The notes beneath the pieces were generated by a model. It was not told where the DNA came from. It searched no databases and saw nothing but the letters and a program-made list of their open reading frames with translations. The position numbers were made by a program, and so were the translations under genes. A stretch of 64,000 nt of DNA from contig NC_091132.1 of assembly GCF_040183065.1 (NCBI RefSeq), positions 162,760,102 through 162,824,101 on the forward strand, in the 5' to 3' direction. Below are positions 32,486 to 43,479 of the stretch, one piece after another. The stretch is from Periplaneta americana (lineage: Eukaryota; Arthropoda; Insecta; Blattodea; Blattidae). Each line of letters opens with the position of its first letter. The stretch's first letter is position 1.

Positions 32486-33684
32486 CAGACGTCTCCAAAA
32501 GTGTACTCGCGAGTAAGCCCCTGAACGGAACCGAAGCTAGTACGTAATGAGTGTGCTCCGCCTCACCCATCTCCACCTGTACTGTACTCAATGTTTATGC
32601 GTAAACGAAGAGCAGTGGCGGACTGTCATTATCATTGTGTTGGGCGGGGTGTTCCAATTTTCACAATGTCTTCTAATCATGGACGTAGTACATTCAATGA
32701 TGAATAGGAAGAGATTTTTTTTTTTGAGTTAGTGGGGAGAATGTGAAATGCTTAACTTGTTCGAAAATTCTTAAGGGTGTGTTAAAATTCAACATGCGAC
32801 GGCAATAGTCGACTCTCCACAAAGAATATCATACAATTACAGGCATGTTGGTCATGTGAAAATAAAACGCTTACACTCAGTTCCGCATGACAAGCATATA
32901 GTTTTTCGTTTAATTTTAGGTGAAATGCGTAGGCCTAGAAATATTTTGATAAATATAAAACAAGAAAATACAAACACAAATCACACACGTGTCCTCAGTC
33001 TTAAAGAAAAAAAAAAGCTTTTTGCTAGCTATGTTTTAGCTTGGAATATTGGAAAATCAATGTAGCCCTTTACAGAAGCATCATTTGTAAAATCGTGCAT
33101 ATAGGACGTTACTAAAATACTGTGTCCAGAACAAAGTAAAAGTTTAAGAAAATTAAATTGTTTCGAATTAAGGTTCAGAGAAGGAATTTCAAGATTATAA
33201 ATGTAATTAAATCTGAAGTCGAAACCACAATTAACCAGTTTGTAGCTTACTCACTTGCACTGAACAAAAACACAGATGGAAATGACAAAGCTCACCTAGC
33301 CAATTTCATCCGAGGAGTTAATGAACATTTTACTGTGTCTGAATGTCTTCTAAATGTAATTACAAAATACAACAGGAGAAGATCTTTCCAGGCACTGAAA
33401 GGCACCATAGAACAGAAGAGGTTGAATTTGCAATGGCTTGTGTCAATAGCAACAGACGGGGCTCCAGCTTCATAGTATGTCAAAATAATATACAAACGTA
33501 TGATATTTCTTAGTCTTTTGATGTTATTATTTGTAAACTTAAGCAGACCGTTGCCGCGATTCCCCACTGATCGCTCCCATCTGTTGAGGTACAAGTCTCT
33601 TCCCCTTTTCTAGCCTTACAGCACACTGTGTTCGGAGGGCAGCATCGAGAGCACAAATGACGATACGCTTTTTGGAGACCTCTG
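32486..33684 (+). mobile_element. hAT transposon with 8-bp TSD, 1199 bp
   Basis: It starts CAGACGTCTCCAAAAG and ends inverted (TTTTTGGAGACCTCTG). It is flanked by ATTTAGAG on both sides (32478-32485, 33685-33692). Inside is a plus frame (33158-33475) encoding a transposase fragment. Confidence 0.9.
33158..33475 (+). pseudogene. hAT transposase fragment
   Basis: The frame reads TDGNDKAHLANFIRGVNEHF, then TVSECLLNV and LQWLVSIATDGAPAS. The T-D-G-A-P-A and FIRGV-E-F blocks are characteristic of hAT transposases of the GTF2IRD2-like group. About 105 codons remain of an expected 600 or more; N- and C-terminal parts are missing and internal deletions are likely. Confidence 0.75.
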
Positions 33685-33724
33685 ATTTAGAGTCTCTCCT
33701 CCTTCTTGGCAGTTTTAAATAGCA

Positions 33725-34090
33725 CTGTTAGCCAAAGGTCCCGGGACCGATACCCGGCCTCAGAACAATTTTTCCCTTGAAATTATTGAAGCCTGCTTCA
33801 TAGGGAGCTCTACCTGACAACTAGATTTGCATAATATATACGTTACTGTAGGCACGTTAACAGAAAACCAGAATTTCATGTCAACAGAGTTTGTGTGCAC
33901 TCGATGTGGGTTTCTGGCATCTTGTCAGCCCACTCGAGGTACAGTATGTGGATATAAAGGGAAAAATTGAGATGTTGTCGGGTGACGTCCTTGGATAGCT
34001 CAGTCGATAGAGCGTCGATGCGCTTAGCCAAAGGTTCCGGGATCGATACCTGGCCCCGGAACAATTTTTCCCTTGAAATTATTCAAGCCT
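33725..34090 (+). mobile_element. pair of tRNA-derived SINEs in unit B
   Basis: A headless copy (33725-33790, with GGGACCGATACCCGGCC) and a complete head (33990-34075, TAGCTCAGTCGATAGAGC and GGGATCGATACCTGG) are separated by the same spacer as at 11622-11832. It is the counterpart of the unit A pair, but here both copies face the same way. Confidence 0.7.
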
Positions 34091-34139
34091 GCTTCATAGG
34101 GAGCTTTACCTGAGAGCTAGATTTGTACAAAGGCAGAAT

Positions 34140-34860
34140 TGTTTGGATGGTTAATTTTTACAATTCCCCAGAGCTGGTAGTAACGTAGAGAGAAAGGGAC
34201 CTACATACGTGGGCGTGTGTTTCCTAAATCAATTAGAGATAAGAAATTTAAAAATTTTAAATTATGTGGTAAGCATTCAGGACCCGTCACTGTAATATAA
34301 TGAACTGACAAAATATGTTTCTCTGATCTCTGTATTTCACAGCAACAAAACCTGGACAGCAAGGGAATGAAGAATGGAAAAAGAAAAGTCCGTGTCTTGT
34401 GTTTTAGATTATAATACACATATGGGGGACACTGACCTCAAGTATCAGCTGTTGCAAATGTATCTAGTACATAGGAAACGTCAGCGTATGTGGTACATGA
34501 AGCCCTCCAGAAGATTTATAAATGCCACAGTGGCCAATTCCATGATAATTTATAAGCAAACTAGTGGATAGCAAAATGATCACTTATTCAGAATTCTGCA
34601 GGTTGAGGAATTGTTCCATCAATTCGGAGATTCAAAATGGAAAGGATGTAAGAGATCAAATAACACCACAATTGGAATGAAAGGGAGGATCTTTCCCAAA
34701 AGAATTCCATCTAGGGGAAATCAGGCGAAAACGCAAGGTGTGTTGTGTGTTCCAAACATGGAAAAAAAAAAAAAAATACAATGTGTTTTTCTGCCATATT
34801 TGCTATGTTGGTCTCTGTGTTGATGAATGGCTCGACTTATCAAACTAAGGAAAATTTCAA
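34140..34860 (+). pseudogene. piggyBac-like transposase, C-terminal remnant
   Basis: The plus frame reads CVLDYNTHMGDTDLKYQLLQ, then RQRMWYMKPSRRFINATV and NSMIIYKQ; the D-Y-N-x-x-M-G-x-x-D block followed by a basic W-Y-K stretch is typical of piggyBac. A second frame has FPKRIPS, from the Cys-rich tail region, partly decayed. No TTAA-flanked ends were found. Confidence 0.7.
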
Positions 34861-35153
34861 GATAATGTGGACTTCATAATATTATTTTAAGGCGCTCAAT
34901 TAGTATTACGTAAATTTTTTAAAACTTAATCATTGTTTCAAGCGAATGCGAGTCATTTTAATAAACTACTGCATATACTCGTTCATGCTCTTAAATTCCC
35001 AACATTGCTGTAGTAGTGCCAAGTTTAATTCCTGATGTTGGCAAACGCTTAAACGAGGTGTCTACAGACAACATGTTCAAAATTAATGAAATTATTAAAT
35101 ATTGAAACTGTATTGCGAACAAAGAAGATTTCTTTTCCTAAGTAGGAAGCGTA
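34861..35153. other. AT-rich stretch, nothing recognised
   Basis: No coding or repeat signal beyond AT-richness. Confidence 0.4.
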
Positions 35154-35538
35154 CAGTAGTGGCAAAAAAAAACTGGACCGACCCTTGTAGCTGATTTCAG
35201 AGCCTTGTTCAGTCCAGAGCACGATAGACTGGTAACTAAGACTTTCGTGGTTCAAATCCTGCCTGGGAAGGAAACATTTTTTTTCCTTATTCAAATTTTC
35301 TCCCAATAGTTTTCGATTGCTGGTAAAATTCATGTTCTGCGAATAATAAGTTAAGTAGTAAAATATCGCTGCAATCGAAAAGTATTGGGAATAAATTTGA
35401 ATAAGGAACAAAAAAAAAAGTTTCCTTCCCAGGCAGGATTGCCACCACGAAAGTCTTATTTACCAGTCTATCGTGCTCTGAGTAAACAAGGCTCTGGTAT
35501 CAGCTACAAGAGTCGGTCTGGTTTTTTTGCCACTACTG
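35154..35538. mobile_element. 385-bp MITE with long TIRs enclosing tRNA-like boxes
   Basis: Starts CAGTAGTGGCAAAAAAA and ends TTTTTTTGCCACTACTG, with TA on both sides (35152-35153, 35539-35540), which suits Tc1/mariner. The inverted arms are about 150 bp long. Each carries a sequence resembling a tRNA head with a B box (GGTTCAAATCC in the left arm; partly degenerate in the right). Confidence 0.8.
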
Positions 35539-36848
35539 TATATATCAATGAAATTCAGTATTGTGAGGGTTTAGTTCAGAGTTTTACAACAGACTGCAGT
35601 ACTTAACAGAGGCAATTACATTAAAAACACAATAAAAATCATTTTTATACAGAGAGTAAGGGGTATAAGTGCCATCCTGTTCACAGTCATTGGGGACAGT
35701 CTACAGGATAAAAAAAAAAGTCCATACAACATAGGGTCAAAACTTGATAATTTTCCAAGAAAAAATATTTATTTTCTTATTTTATTAGCGCTATACTGCT
35801 TATATCATTACTAAAATTACGAAAACAATTACATCAGTAGATACATCCAGCAAAGGGTTAATATTAGTTTAAATTTTGTGTGCTGCATTAGGTTTTCGTG
35901 AAATTAAATAAAAATGCAGGCTTAATTTTTTTAATATTCTAGCGTGAGAGACGTGGCAACGTTCGGCAGGCAATACTCTGCACAGATGTAAGTAAGAGTC
36001 AACTGATTTCAAGCTTCCTGTCCATAGCTCTACTGCCAAGCGGATGGCAGTTCAGTACAGGATATTCGATAAACAACTTACAATGTCATTCACAGTTTAG
36101 GAATATCGTATGTTGTTAATTTATGGGGAAAGTCGTCGTAATTCAAGTGAGGCAAGAAAGATGTACCAATAACGTTTTCCTCAAAGGTTACCTAATCGGC
36201 GAACTTTTGTAGCAGTTTCTCTACGATTAATAGAAACTAGAAGTTCCTTACCTTGTTTCGAAAATCACACAAGCAGAAATTTGTTTGAAAATGATACTGC
36301 TTTACGGAAGTGGGAGAGATTAAAATGTTGCATTAGAACAAAAGTTTGTGTGATTTTGTTCAGAAAACCATTATTGTTTATTTTTTAGAAATACAATTAT
36401 AAAAATGGAGCAACATTGTTACATATAGTAAATGTAAATTTACCATAATGTTCTCTCAATGACATTGAAAGTTTGTATTTGCTGCTCGTTTTATGTAAAC
36501 AACAGTAATGTCATGGTCCACTCCCGCATTAGAACAGAGCATTTGTTTTGTACCGGTATGTCTGTACTCACTAAAGGTGTACTGTGTATTTCTAAACCCC
36601 CTCCTCCATGTTTGAGCTGTACTGTGTACTTCTAAACCCCTTCTCCCAGCTTGAGCTGTACTGTATACTTCTAAACTCCTCCTCCCCAATCCAGCAACAC
36701 TGCAAAACGTCTAATATTATAAATTTTAATAATTAATTAAATATTGCAACTAAAAAAAAATTGTAATGACATTTTTTCTTCCTTGTGACATGAACAATCA
36801 TCAGTTAAAATAATGGCGGTTACACTCCTACAGCCTGTATGTATGAAG
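35539..36848. other. AT-rich stretch with a minisatellite
   Basis: No gene is recognised. A 39-40 bp minisatellite lies at 36574-36697. Confidence 0.5.
36574..36697. repeat. 39-40 bp minisatellite, three units
   Basis: Units contain gtactgtgta, cttctaaac and a C-rich stretch, starting near 36579, 36619 and 36658. Confidence 0.8.
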
Positions 36849-37112
36849 ATTTTTATTTTTATTTTATTGGGTTATTTTACGACGCTGTATCAACACCTAG
36901 GTTATTTAGCATCTGAATGAAATGAAGGTGATAATGCCGGTGAAATGAGTCCCGGGTCCAGCACCGGAAGTTACCCAGCATTTGCTCGTATTGGGCTGAG
37001 GGAAAACCCCCGAAAAAAACCTCAACCAGGTAACTTGCCCCGACCGGGATTCGAACCCGGGCCACATGGTTTCGCCGCCAGACGCGGTGACCGTTCCTCC
37101 ACAGGTGTGGAC
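36849..37112 (-). mobile_element. tRNA-derived SINE, full length
   Basis: The minus strand has a head with CCCGGGTTCGAATCCCGG as B-box region, then the long body (caagttacctggttgaggtt onwards) and a 3' end ending near ttattttacgacgctg and T-rich sequence. A 7-bp TSD tatgaag is visible on both sides. Same family as 39755-40011. Confidence 0.85.
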
Positions 37113-37209
37113 TATATATGAAGACCTCGACGTCCTCTATTGAATATTGTGTAATCAATGACTCTATTTAGTCATCAAGTAGGTACTTATTAATAGAGAA
37201 AAATTCGTT

Positions 37210-37290
37210 CTGGCATTGGGAATCGTACCCAGAATCCTCAGCTTGGCACGCTAAGTGCTCTTACCATCTGAGCTATATCGGGATTCGATC
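37210..37290 (-). mobile_element. tRNA-like SINE head
   Basis: The minus strand reads TAGCTCAGATGGTAAGAGC and GGGTACGATTCCC in correct order and spacing, followed by cagaacgaatttttctc. A second, more degenerate copy follows at 37480-37560 and a partial one in the opposite sense at 37690-37765. Confidence 0.7.
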
Positions 37291-37479
37291 CACAGTGCTG
37301 GTAGTACTCTCCACCTTTGTATCTCAATGGCCTACTTCCTTCAATTTAGACTACAAGTCATAGGCCTTTATGCAAGAGCGGAGATTATAATGACTTTATG
37401 GCCATTACAACAACAGTTTTTGATCACTATTAACATTGATTTTCACGTAGATACTTATTAATAGAGAAAAATTCATTCC

Positions 37480-37560
37480 GGCACCAGGAATCGAGTCCAG
37501 GACCTTCAGCTTCGCGTGCTGAGTGATCTTACCATCTGAGCTATGCTGGGATCCGATAGC
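37480..37560 (-). mobile_element. tRNA-like SINE head, second copy
   Basis: The minus strand has TAGCTCAGATGGTAAGATC and GGACTCGATTCCTGG, then ccggaatgaatttttctc. It is about 75% similar to the copy at 37210. Confidence 0.65.
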
Positions 37561-37960
37561 AGTTGTTGTAATCACCATAATGTTATTAAAATATGCGTTT
37601 CTCCATAGTCTAAAACGCAGGTAGCAGCCCAATGACGATATAAATGAGAAGAGTTCGGCCATCACTGTGCAACGGATCCCAGCATATTTCATATAGTAAG
37701 AGCAGTCAGCTTGCCAAGATGAAGGGTCTGGGTTTGAATCCTGGTGCCGGAACCGATTATTTTACTGTATTCCAAATAAATGTACAGTATTATTACTGAA
37801 TAGTTGTGAATTTGTATTACTGCTACTCCAAATGACAACAGGCTTTAATATTCTAATTATGTTTGCTTCTTCTGTGTGTAAAAATCTGTGATTCATAAAC
37901 TATAATGCATTAAAATTGCTTCAATATAAAAATAACGCACATATAGTAATCCATAGTATA

Positions 37961-39383
37961 GAGTGCGGCACTGCGATATGACTATTTTTATAGCCCTGTT
38001 GTGGGAAACTCAGGACGAATTAAAAGAAAACACATATACAGGAAGTAATCTAGTACAATGCAATTTATTAATGTCTGATTACTTTTTAAAAACTAAATTT
38101 CGGAAGTATGTCTCGTGACGATAATATTGTACGAAATGGAAATATAAAAATTGTAAATTTATCTTTCGAAGAGGTGGAGAAGTTCAAATATCTTGGAGCA
38201 ACAGTAACAAATATAAATGAGAAAATTAAACACAGAATAAATATGGGAAATGCCTGTTATTATTCCGTTGAGAAGCTTTTATCATCCAGTCTGCTGACAA
38301 AAAATCTGAAAGTCAGAATTTATAAAACAGCTATATTACCGGTTGTTCTTTATGGTTGTGAAACTTGGGCTCTCACTTTGAGAGAGGAACATAGGTTAAG
38401 GTTGTTTGAGAATAAGGTTCTTAGGAAAATATTTGGGGCTAAGAGGGATGAAGTTACAGGAGAATGGTTACACAATACAGAACTGCACGCACTGTATTCT
38501 TCACCTGACATAATTAGGAACATTAAATCCAGACGTTTGAGATGGGCAGGGCATGTAGCACGTATGGGAGAATCGAGAAATGCATATAGAGTGTTACATG
38601 GGAGGCCGGAGGGAAAAAGGCCTTTGGGGAGGGCGAGACGTAGATGGGAAGATAATATTAAAATGGATTTAAGGGAGGTGGGATATGATGATAGAGTGGA
38701 TTAATCTTGCTCAGGTTAGGGACCAATGGTGGGCTTATGTGAGGGCGGCAATGAACCTCTGGGTTCCTTAAACGCCAGTAAGTAAGTAGTAAGTAACCTC
38801 CACGGTAACGAATACATTCCTGCAATCTGCTATGAAAGTTCTGCATAACTGGCCTCAACAAAATAGGTTTGACGGCACTAATTTCGTTCCTTATGTTTTG
38901 TTTCAACTGGATGATGGAGCGAGGCTTGTTGCGATACACCCTACTTTTGAAATAACCCCATAGGAAGTAATCAGCGCACACTGCTCATGGTTCAACGAAC
39001 TGTCTGCGAAACATGTTTCTAGGACGAATAATTTCACGATTTGGAGACATTGCCTGGCCACCAAGATCTCCTGACTAGCCTGCAGCTGATTACTTCCTAT
39101 GGGGTTATCTCAAAAGGAGGATATATCGGAACAAGCCTCACACCATCATCCAGCTGAAACAAGACTGTTTTGTTAGGACGAGTTATGCAGGAATTTCATA
39201 GCACATAGAAGGAATGTATTCGTTGCCGTGGTGGCTACTTATGGAATGTAATTTTTAAAAAGTAATCAGACAGTAATAAATTGCATTGTACTAGACTACT
39301 TCCAGTATACGTGCTTTCTTTTAATTGGTCCTGAGTGTCCCACAACAGGGCTATAAAAACCATCATATCCCACTGTCGCACCC
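37961..39383. mobile_element. palindromic mariner-like dimer with an RTE insertion
   Basis: The ends are inverted (GAGTGCGGCACTG on the left; AGGGTGCGACAGTG read inverted from the right), next to TATA on both sides. Each arm of about 360 bp encodes the same transposase C-terminus pointing outwards: DYFLWGYFKSRVYRNKPR on the minus strand at about 38900, and DYFLWGYLKRRIYRNKPH on the plus strand at about 39090. It therefore looks like two 3' halves joined head to head. The RTE copy 38107-38800 interrupts the left arm. Confidence 0.75.
38107..38800 (+). mobile_element. RTE-type retrotransposon, 5'-truncated
   Basis: An almost open frame (38108-38704) has [68 protein letters not shown] and RARRRWEDNIKMDLREVGYD. 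It ends with the (AGTA)n-type tail at 38775-38797. It sits in the left arm of the palindrome; the arm sequence resumes at cctccacggtaacgaatac. Confidence 0.85.
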
Positions 39384-39754
39384 TATACATATTAATTATG
39401 AATTTCAGAAAACTCAATCTATTCGCATATTACTGTATGTACACAGAACTTGCAGTGTCTATCATTCCTTTTACTTCAATGTCCTAATTCAGGCGTTCTC
39501 AACCTGGTGTTTGCGAAAACCATGGTGCTCTTTTAATGATATTTAATGCTCTCGTCATGTGACTAAAAATGTGCTCGCAAGCACGAAGGCTCCTGACTGA
39601 CTTTTTCAAAACAAACTTTGTTGTCCAAGCCAGTACAAATAGTGTTCATATCCATCCATTATACCTGTGATCGTCAGCACTCGCTGAAATGGTAAAGGGT
39701 AAGGAGTGTATCATAATGTGCACTGTCGTGCAGAAGGGAGAGGCAGAAAGCATA

Positions 39755-40011
39755 TGTCCACTTCTGTGGAGTAACGGTTAGCGCGTCTGGCCGCGAAACT
39801 GGGTGGCCCGGATTCAATTCCCGGTGTGGACAAGTTACCTGGTTGAGGTTTTTTCCGGGTTTTCCCTCAACCCAATATGAGCAAATGCTGGGTAAATTTC
39901 GGTGCTGGACTCCAGACTCAGTTTACTGGCATTATCACCTTCATCTCATTCACACGCTAAATAACCTAAGATGTTGATAATGCGTCGTAAAATAACCTAC
40001 TAAAAAAAAAA
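39755..40011 (+). mobile_element. tRNA-derived SINE with 10-bp TSD
   Basis: The head contains gtaacggttagcgcgtctgg and a B box GGATTCAATTCCCGG; the body and 3' end match the SINE at 36849. AGAAAGCATA stands on both sides (39745-39754, 40012-40021). Confidence 0.9.
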
Positions 40012-40181
40012 AGAAAGCATACCCGCCAGCAGCTATGAATGCACGCTAGTGCAATGTCTTATCAGTGGGTAAGAGACGCTAGCGACCTGATAGGTCTACC
40101 TGTATTTCATGGTGCATAACCCCTTTCAATTCAGTGTGGACAAAGGAAAACCAAGATTATTAAAGAGAATAATATGGCTAC

Positions 40182-40441
40182 CTGGAGTGGTTGGGCCACA
40201 ATATCAGAATGGACAATAATAATATTCCTAAAAGATTACTAGATGCCACGCTAAGTGGTAAAAGAAGAGCAGGAAGACCTAAACTACGATGGTTGGATGA
40301 TGTTCAGGATGATCTAGTTAAAGCAGGAATTACGAGATGGAGAAGGAGAGCCCTAGAGAGGGAAGATTGGGCGGCAATTCTTAAGGAGGTCAAGGCTAAA
40401 CTAAAAGGGCTGTATGACCACAGATGATGATGATGATGATG
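40182..40441 (+). mobile_element. severely truncated non-LTR element tail
   Basis: The frame GHNIRMDNNNIPKRLLDATL, then GKRRAGRPKLRWLDDVQDDL and REDWAAILKEVKAKLKGLYD, is the C-terminus of an RTE-like protein, different from the main RTE family. The tail is (GAT)n. A 13-bp TSD, ATAATATGGCTAC, flanks it (40169-40181, 40442-40454), inside the hAT element. Confidence 0.85.
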
Positions 40442-41636
40442 ATAATATGGCTACTCGTGAGGAACATGAAACTGATTTGCAGACTTCGTTACGGCAGAAA
40501 TATTTGTATAAAAAGGAGAAATTCGTAGCCTTTGGGAAGCAGAAGATACAAAAAAGTTCCAAATTCTACAGTCTGTTTCAAAATGTCTAGCTTAGTTCGG
40601 CACGACCTAGCTGTACGAAAAACTTTCTCACTTATGAAATACCTGAAGAACAAAACACGATCACGATTGATTCGCATCTAAGCGACTTCTCTTTGGACCA
40701 CTGAAATTTTGAATAACATACATGTTCAAGGATGTCATTACCTCGGTGAGTGTTTTAAAATGCCATATATATTATATGTTATTTAATTTATGTAGTCATA
40801 TATTAAACTCTTCCACTTCATGCTGCTCGCTGATTTAGTATTATACTGTATGTGGGCGGTGATCATAATCTTAAAAAAGGTTGAGAACCCCTGTCCTAAT
40901 TCTCTCATACCAACCAACTGTCAAACAATGATACAACTTTCATCTGCCAGGTGCACAATGCTATTTGAATAGTGGCAACATCAGATTCCACGCCAGACCT
41001 ACAGGCTATGTACCAGCAGTTTCAAATGTCATTCACATTCGATATTAAATTCAGTTTGAAAAAATTTTGCAGGACAAACTCGCTTACCTACGATTAGGTA
41101 CGCCATTTGTCAATTATCAACAACATTATTTTCTATGGAAAACATCAACCGTTTCGACTGTAAATATATGCATATCTTCATTATTATTTGCATGATTCCA
41201 AGTAATAAAATGAAGCATTTTCGCCTCGTCCATAGGTCCTGCAACTCATGTCTAGAGGGTCAAGGATATTACCATTGGAAAGACTTCACGCCGATGCAGG
41301 GACACTGTTGACGTCAACAGATTTAATTTAGAGTTTTCCTCAACAGCTACATCGAGGAGAATTTGGGATTCTTAAAATCGATTCTAAACTCAACATATTA
41401 ATAGTCAAAGCCCAAATGCGATCTGTTTACTATGATAAGAAACCTTAGTGAACTATTCTGTTCCTCAAGAATGTCTATAACACTGTTATGACACATGTTA
41501 AAAGTTATTATATTTTGTTCGTAGGTTGCTGTACTCGACCTGCGTTTCGCAAACATACATACTTATGAAATAAAATGCAACTTTCAATACTTGTATCGTA
41601 AATAGCTATCATGTTGAAAACACACCTTTCTACATA

Positions 41637-42539
41637 GGTTGGATAAAAAGTAATGGCAACACTGCTGTCACGTGACGATGGTGCGTTCGAGATTTGCCAG
41701 CTGTGTGGACATGAACAAGGACTGTTAGATGAGTTAGTGCAGCCAGTGATGACAGTACTCCATCAATCTACTGCAGTGTATAGAACGTTCACTTTCATAG
41801 GGATAGTGCAAGCGCCCTAAGACCATCCTTACAAAACTAGAGCAACGTTCCTGGATAAAAATTAAAATGGCACGAGGTCATAGTGCACAAGAATTTTTTC
41901 AGGGACTGCGTTAAGCATGTGGCAATGCAGCATTGCCATATCGCACAGTTGCACGATGGGTTAAAGCGTTCCGGGAAGGCCTTGTTGCACTGGTACCAAA
42001 GGGAAGGTGACGACTTTCTTGGACGAATCGTCGCTATGGACGAAACCTGGACTCGCTCATATGAACCAAACTTGAAACGCCAATCAAATGAATGGACGCA
42101 TCCTGCTTCTCCTCGTCCAAAGAAAGTGCGCCCTACACAAAGTGCTGTGAAGGAGATGTTCATTGTGGCGTATGACATTGATGGGGTAATACTGCACCAT
42201 GCTGTAACTCCAAGGCAGGTGGAAAACGCGGACTACTGGAACATCCAACGTACTCACCCGATATGATCCATGCGATTACGATCTTTTCACCAAAGTGAAA
42301 GAACCACTGCGAGGGACCCGGAACAATACCAAAGATGAACTTATCCGAGGTTTAGGGCGGTCAATACGGAACATCAACAAAAATGGACGTGCTAATGGTG
42401 TACGACGCCTTCCAAACGTTTGGCAAAAGGTAATAAATAAATGGGGCGACTATATAGAAGGTACGTAAATGTTGTACCCCTGTGAATAAAGCCATGTCAG
42501 AAATATCGAACTGTTGCCATTATTTTTATCAAACCCAAG
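41637..42539 (+). mobile_element. mariner transposon, internally deleted
   Basis: Ends GGTTGGATAAAAAGTAATGG and, inverted, GGGTTTGATAAAAATAATGG; TA on both sides (41635-41636, 42540-42541). Unit A lacks it: tctttctataaatcttac at 14070. It carries one dead transposase gene. Confidence 0.85.
41867..42468 (+). pseudogene. mariner transposase, inactive
   Basis: It begins MARGHSAQEFFQGLR. After shifts it has VAMDETWTRSYEPNLKRQSN with the first catalytic Asp, EWTHPASPRPKKVRP, MFIVAYDIDGVILHHAV, then a shifted frame with DYDLFTKVKEPLRGT and VWQKVINKWGDYIEGT before TAA. Only about 200 of the usual 345 or so codons remain, with a large deletion in the N-terminal and central parts. Confidence 0.85.
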
Positions 42540-42952
42540 TATAAAGCTCACAAACCTTGTGCATTTCAAAAGTGTGAGCATAAGTCTAGTGTTTAGTTCT
42601 CTGCAAAAAGCATACAGACAACATAAAGCATAAAGCAATATTCAAGCTGGTACAATATTACCATTTTGAATATTGCCTAATTCTATATAGCAAGATGTCG
42701 TACCTTGTAAAAAATAACATTTCACTTAAAGAATTTTCTGCAAAACTTAAACTAAACAGCCATATCACACTTTAAATTTAATTTGGGCAACAAAAAAATA
42801 AGCAATAAATAGCATGCAGGTAGTTTTACTGTGCCCACTGTAAACCAAAATTAGCTTGTCACCACAGCTGTACAGACAAGGTTTCTGTGACGAACGCAAT
42901 ACAAGTAAAACATTGGAAAGAAGAGCCAGCACACCCGATGAGCTCCACTCAC

Positions 42953-43087
42953 CTCGACTTCACACTTCACTACAGGAAAATTGTTTGGTAGTATAATTTC
43001 TTCAAATTTTATCTTTGTGTGGATGCAGCTGTCGTCCACGCACTCCTCCTTTATCCTAGTCACGGGAAGATCCAATAAATTTCTTTC
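42953..43087 (-). CDS. zinc-finger protein B, coding exon 2
   Basis: 135 nt, phase 0 to 0, acceptor cttttgcag, donor gtgagt. It encodes ERNLLDLPVTRIKEECVDDS through FPVVKCEVE. The motifs IKEE, IKFE and VKCE are kept. It is flanked by intron 2 (with mariner and others) and intron 1 (with a Penelope-like element). Confidence 0.9.
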
Positions 43088-43479
43088 CTGCAAAAGAAAG
43101 AGGAATAATGAATGAATAATTTCCTACAAAGTGACAGAAGCTGATCACAAGCATTACAGGTTGCACTCTGGGTCTGCACTCAATACTACTTGCAGCAGAG
43201 GAGAGGAATTATGGAAATGATTGAAAGAAAAATGACAGATGATTTTAAAAGCAGCATACGTCAGTGAAAAGGTAAAACTTCACATATTAGCGTGGATAAA
43301 GTAAAGTAAAATCTGTACTGGGGTCCACTTCACAATACGCCTATATAAAAGAAAACAAATTCCGTAATGTTTTCTTATGCAATTCGGATATTTCATTTTG
43401 CCACTCAGCATTACCCCAAAAGTAAATTTATAAATGTATCCCACACAGTACAACATTAGCAACTTTCGACATTAACTAA

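Larger units (their letters stand above)
39490..40893. mobile_element. hAT element with nested SINE and RTE-like insertions
   Basis: Ends are CAGGCGTTCTCAACCTGG and, inverted, CAGGGGTTCTCAACC. It is flanked by TCCTAATT on both sides (39482-39489, 40894-40901). The C-terminal transposase part survives at about 40590-40680 (VRKTFSLMKYLKNKTRSRL). Nested inside are a SINE (39755-40011) and a non-LTR tail (40182-40441). Its left end is also in unit A (12048), so it is older than the duplication. Confidence 0.85.
31954..42952 (-). other. gene B intron 2, filled with mobile elements
   Basis: An 11-kb intron. From low to high it has a palindromic MITE, a hAT element, a SINE pair, a piggyBac remnant, a Tc1-like MITE, a minisatellite, SINEs, a mariner-like palindrome, a second hAT with nested insertions and a mariner. 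All are described separately. Confidence 0.8.

Noticed and set aside
36877..37158. 93-residue minus-strand frame
   Set aside because: It lies entirely in a tRNA-derived SINE and is translated repeat sequence.
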